Source of the DNA: Symbiodinium natans
Taxonomy: Eukaryota > Sar > Dinophyceae > Suessiales > Symbiodiniaceae
DNA: 64,000 nucleotides
Assembly (NCBI GenBank): GCA_905221605.1
Contig: CAJNDS010002623.1
Location: 1,042,871 to 1,106,870, forward strand
Direction: 5' to 3'
This document shows, one piece after another, positions 60,862 through 64,000 of this stretch (position 1 is its first letter; each line of letters begins with the position of its first letter). The position numbers were made by a program, and so were the translations under genes. The notes beneath the pieces were generated by a model, which was not told where the DNA came from, did no database searches, and saw nothing but the letters and a program-made list of their open reading frames with translations.

Positions 60862-63800
60862 CAAAGCCCCTTCATGCAGAGAATGCGGGAGCTTGATGAG
60901 AAAGCGTGGCAGCAGTTCAGTGAGAGGGACAAGAAGCGCGCAAAGACGGACCCGAGCTTCAGTCCCAAAGACACCGATTTCGAAGCCCCGAAGTCCTTCA
61001 AGTATGACAAATCCGTCAACTACTACAAAACTCTGGGACTTGAGGAGTATGCCACCAACGACGAAATCAAGAAGGCCTACCGAAAGCTGTCTCTCAACTA
61101 CCACCCTGACAAGCAGACCAATAAGACACAGGAGGAGAAGGATGAAGCTGCTACCATCTTCATGGAGATCAAGAACGCATACAAGCTGCTGGCGGACGAT
61201 CCCACTCGCCGCCAGTACGACTTCGAGCGCGACCGCGACTTCGTGAGTGCCCAGAGCCATGGCAAGAAGCCCCAGGAGAAGAACAGCTTCGATGCTGGAG
61301 AGGCGCTGCAACGGATGATGCAGAAAGCCAAGGAGAACAAGAAGCTGCCCAGCGAGATCGTCACCGTGCCAGTGCACTGCCGAATTGAGAAGTTCGTCTT
61401 CGGTGGCCAAAAAACCTTGACACGCACCAGGCTTGTCATATACACAGCTATATATATATACAATATGCAATTTTTGTATATACATATGTACATCTTTCTG
61501 TAAATAAATAGAAATAGTGTGTGTGTACATACACTAGATATAGCATATCACGTACCAGGCTTGTCAAGGACAAGAGCTACGGCGGCTTCAACGAGGAGGT
61601 GAAGACCTTTCGGATCGACGTTCCCGCCGGTGTCGAGCAACCTTGGGGTGTGGACTTCCGGAGGCAGGGCGATCAGCATGAAGGAAAGGAGGCAGACACC
61701 ATCCGCCTCTTGGTAGTCGAGTAAGTAGCCATGTCATGTTTGTTTTTCTTTTAAAAAAAAAACTCACCATGGTTTATGCAGCTGTTTTTTTTTGGCGAAG
61801 TCGAACCCTCAAGAAGGAAGGGCTTAGGGATTGGGGGTAATCTTCAGCCAAGGCTTCCTGTTCTCGGCCAAGCCACACTTGTGGCTGGATAGAGATGGCC
61901 AGGACATCAAGCTCAGGGAAGCCATCCAGCTGGGCTCGGCCATGCGTGCTGAGCCCTACATGTCTGCCTCCATCTCGCCCTTTGCCGGGCGCCACGTCTT
62001 CCTCTGGGGTCGGAATCCTTTCTACGGCTCCACGGCCGTTGCCGAGGAGGGCCAAGTGGCCGTGCAGCTTCAGAGCCTGGGCTGTGGGCCCACCGGTGCC
62101 TTGGCCCTGCTCCTGAAGCTGGGTATGGGGACGAGGCCGGAGGTGCATCGGCAAGTGGCTCCGGGGCCCCCTGTGGGCCGGCGGCAGTTCCTCGAGCGTT
62201 TTGGGTTGGCCCCGGCCGCCGGCTTCAGCGAGCCGCTCCCAGAACCAGGCCGGGCGGTAACGAGGGGTTGGTGACTTGAAGTTCTTGAAGTTCTGGAGGT
62301 TCTGTAGGAGTTCTCAATGAAGTGGCTCTTCCGTGCCACTTGAAAACTTGAGAAGCTTGCGGGTGCGGGGGGATGGGGGAAGGTGCCGGCAGCATGCTGC
62401 GGACTCTCCTGGAGAGGCGACAGTGCCGGCGGGAGATGCAGCAACGGCTCACGGCGGATGTTGCTCTCAGGTGCCCCAGTTTAGACCAGGGGATATCTTT
62501 TCGGGCTTCTTGTTCTGAGCCCGAGTAAAGTACTCGGATAGCGTGTGAAGCTAGAGGGGATCTTTGTCTCCCGTGTTGCGTCTCCTTCAGTGAACTCTAG
62601 GCCAGTTGGACAAGCTGTTCGGCTGTTCACGAAGCCGCCCTGTACACTGACATTCCTGGCCAGCACAGCTCCAAAGCACCTTGGAAATCCAAGGCTTGCA
62701 AACGCACGGCGAATTGTGACTCTGAGTTGTGCAGCAACTGTGTGCTTCAGGTATGAGCTCTTTGCCGTGAGTCTGGACTGTCCAGCATGCGGCAAGAAGA
62801 AGGCTTCTGCTGAATGGGACCGACTAAAGGCGCGTTTGACGACGGTCTTGTGCCTAGACTTCTTTAGGCCTGGATCGTTCATCAAGCGTTTTGTTTTCTT
62901 GACGGGCTCCAGAAACATGTTGCAGACCGTCGTATACCAAGGCAAGAAACGGCGTTCATCCTTATGGCACAGGCACGGAATGCGCGGCCTCGGTCTCTTC
63001 TTGCCAAGCCGGTCTTCGATGACCGGATCGCGCTTTCAAGGAAAGATCGCCCCATGCCCTGGAAGAGCATCGGTGATCAGGCCTTCAAGCAGGGGAGCTA
63101 CTGGATCGCCTGTGCCGTCTATGCCAAGCGGCTGGAAGAGCTGCGCGTGGTCGTGCGTGTGCATTCGGCGGAGAACGAAGGTCAGGAGGAGCCCTGTGAG
63201 GAGGAACAGGAGGAGGAGGTGATCGACGTGAGTGGACAGCGCGGCCCGGACTTGGTGCCGGAAGCTGCAAAGGTCCTCACCAACCGTGCCGCTTGCCTCA
63301 TCAAGGTGCAGGACTACCTCGCGGCTGCGGCCCACGCTCGCAAAGCCGCCGAGCTGGCGCCGCGCTGGGCCCGGGCCTGGAGCCGCCTGGGCCAGGCGGC
63401 CTGGGAGCTCAAGGACAGCTTTCGGGCGGAGGCTGCGCAAGCCTACGCCAAGTCGGTGGAGATGGATCCCTTGCCCTCCACTGTCCAGGCACTGCAAAGC
63501 GCTGTTGGGCAACTGCAGGGGCCGAATCCCGATGCGTCGCATGATGCCAAGGAGAAGGGAAACCAGGCAATGCGCGCGGGGGAGATCGGCCTGGCCATCG
63601 CCCTGTACACGCAAGGCATCGCCCAGCTTCCGCCGCCGGGGTCGGACGAGCCGGACCGTCCCGATGCGCACGCGCTGCTGCGAGGGGTCCTCTTCACGAA
63701 CCGCTCGGCGGCCTTCTCGCGCGTCCGCAGCTGGGATGCGGCCGTTGCGGATGCCAAGGAGGCCGTGGCTGCACAGCCGGGCTTGTCAAGTGCGCACTCC

Positions 63801-64000
63801 CAGCTGGGAGTTGCCCTGCTCGGTAGCGGCTTCCATCAAGAGGCTTACATACAGTTTGCCAAAGGCGCAAAGCTGGATTCAGAGCACAAGCCGTCCATCA
63901 AGGGCCGCAACACATGCCTGAAGGAGATGCTGGCTTGGAAGTCATCCTCCGCCACTGCTCGATACCAGAACCGCTTCTGGCTGGACCTGAAAAGGCAGAA
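60862..64000 (+). CDS. J-domain, DnaJ C-terminal and TPR protein, 3' truncated by window
   Basis: A co-chaperone. Exons 60862-61430, 61559-61720, 61848-62256, 62393-62470 and 62973 onward join in phase. Exon 1 holds the J domain (YYKTLGLEEYATNDEIKKAY, HPD in LNYHPDKQ) that would stimulate Hsp70, then CRIEKFVFGGQKTLTRTR, which opens a DnaJ C-terminal substrate-binding domain. Exons 2-3 continue it (FNEEVKTFRIDVPAGVEQPW, then KPHLWLDRDGQDIKLREAIQ). Exon 5 carries TPR motifs: KSIGDQAFKQGSYWIACAVY, then LTNRAACLIKVQDYLAAAAH, then KEKGNQAMRAGEIGLAIALY, then FTNRSAAFSRVRSWDAAVAD, still open at the window end. Introns 1 (GC-AG) and 2 (GT-AG) are solid. Exon 4 (26 codons) rests only on phase and splice sites, so J-plus-TPR fusion is likely, not proven; two adjacent genes are the alternative. 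The start codon may be at 60874 or in an upstream exon. Confidence 0.75.
61426..61566 (+). repeat. DnaJ intron with 13-bp edge repeats and a GC donor
   Basis: The intron 61431-61558 is AT-rich with a TATATATA run. It is bounded by the perfect direct repeat ACCAGGCTTGTCA at 61426-61438 and 61554-61566. Splicing as ACCAG|GC...ACCAG|GC keeps the frame (TRTRLVKDKS). Confidence 0.8.

Noticed and set aside
60832-61530. 232-codon minus-strand frame over the DnaJ exon
   Set aside because: Antisense shadow of the J-domain exon; Leu-rich composition follows from the sense codons.
62545-62940. Plus-strand frame with a CPACGKKK motif between DnaJ exons
   Set aside because: It falls inside the predicted last intron, has no partner exons and no recognisable domain; kept as intronic.
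63232-63921. 229-codon Arg/Ser-rich frame over the TPR exon
   Set aside because: Shadow of the TPR reading frame, which begins at 62973 in another register and has clear TPR motifs.

Overview
This is nuclear DNA of a eukaryote, most likely a dinoflagellate (Symbiodiniaceae or a relative). The reasons are: genes split into small exons with GT, GC and even GA splice donors; introns of about 100-240 bp, several bounded by 9-16 bp direct repeats; many interstitial TTTAGGG/CCCTAAA (telomere-type) arrays; and large Ty1/copia-type retroelements with glycine/lysine-rich Gag regions. Genus and species cannot be told from the sequence alone.

Left gene region (0-18.5 kb). After about 5 kb of telomere-like patches with no recognisable gene, four or five minus-strand genes follow. 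They are a six-exon glucose-6-phosphate dehydrogenase (G6PD; 5065-8412), two unrecognised genes at 9.4-11.1 kb, a multi-exon predicted membrane protein (12.48-14.19 kb), and a nine-exon membrane-anchored cytochrome P450 (15483-18522). I rebuilt their exons by hand from conserved motifs and splice sites.

Retroelement region (18.7-50 kb). Element 1 is a copia-type element (about 20.19-30.4 kb). It has a truncated 5' LTR, a primer binding site, Gag interrupted by about 1 kb of extra DNA, a Gag-protease ORF, and an integrase-RT-RNase H ORF in another frame with an unusual C-terminal domain. Its 3' LTR appears to be interrupted by two tandem 2.5-kb units, each carrying a 305-codon reading frame (intact only in the second) and a set of three hairpins with conserved 18-nt loops. 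A separate copy of its 3' end lies inverted at 18.7-19.67 kb, and an inverted gag fragment among LTR pieces lies at 35.4-38.0 kb. Element 2 (40613-48656) is a structurally complete copia-type element with 131/133-bp LTRs and a perfect 5-bp target duplication (GGGAG). It sits in the middle of a polypurine (G/A) tract that now flanks it on both sides. Its single 2147-aa polyprotein contains a SAP-like domain and ends in hydrophobic segments; a small zinc-ribbon-like ORF follows.

Right gene region (50-64 kb). This holds the N-terminal exons of a UDP-glucose 4-epimerase-like gene, more telomere-like arrays, a 100-bp MITE with perfect target duplications, a second copy of a P450 intron sequence, and, at the right edge, a gene whose exons join in phase to give J domain, DnaJ C-terminal domain and TPR repeats; it runs off the window.

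The host genes are unrelated housekeeping or secondary-metabolism functions and show no sign of acting together. The unifying theme is DNA mobility: intron gain with target-site-like duplications, telomere-repeat spread within the gene-bearing parts, and nested retroelements.
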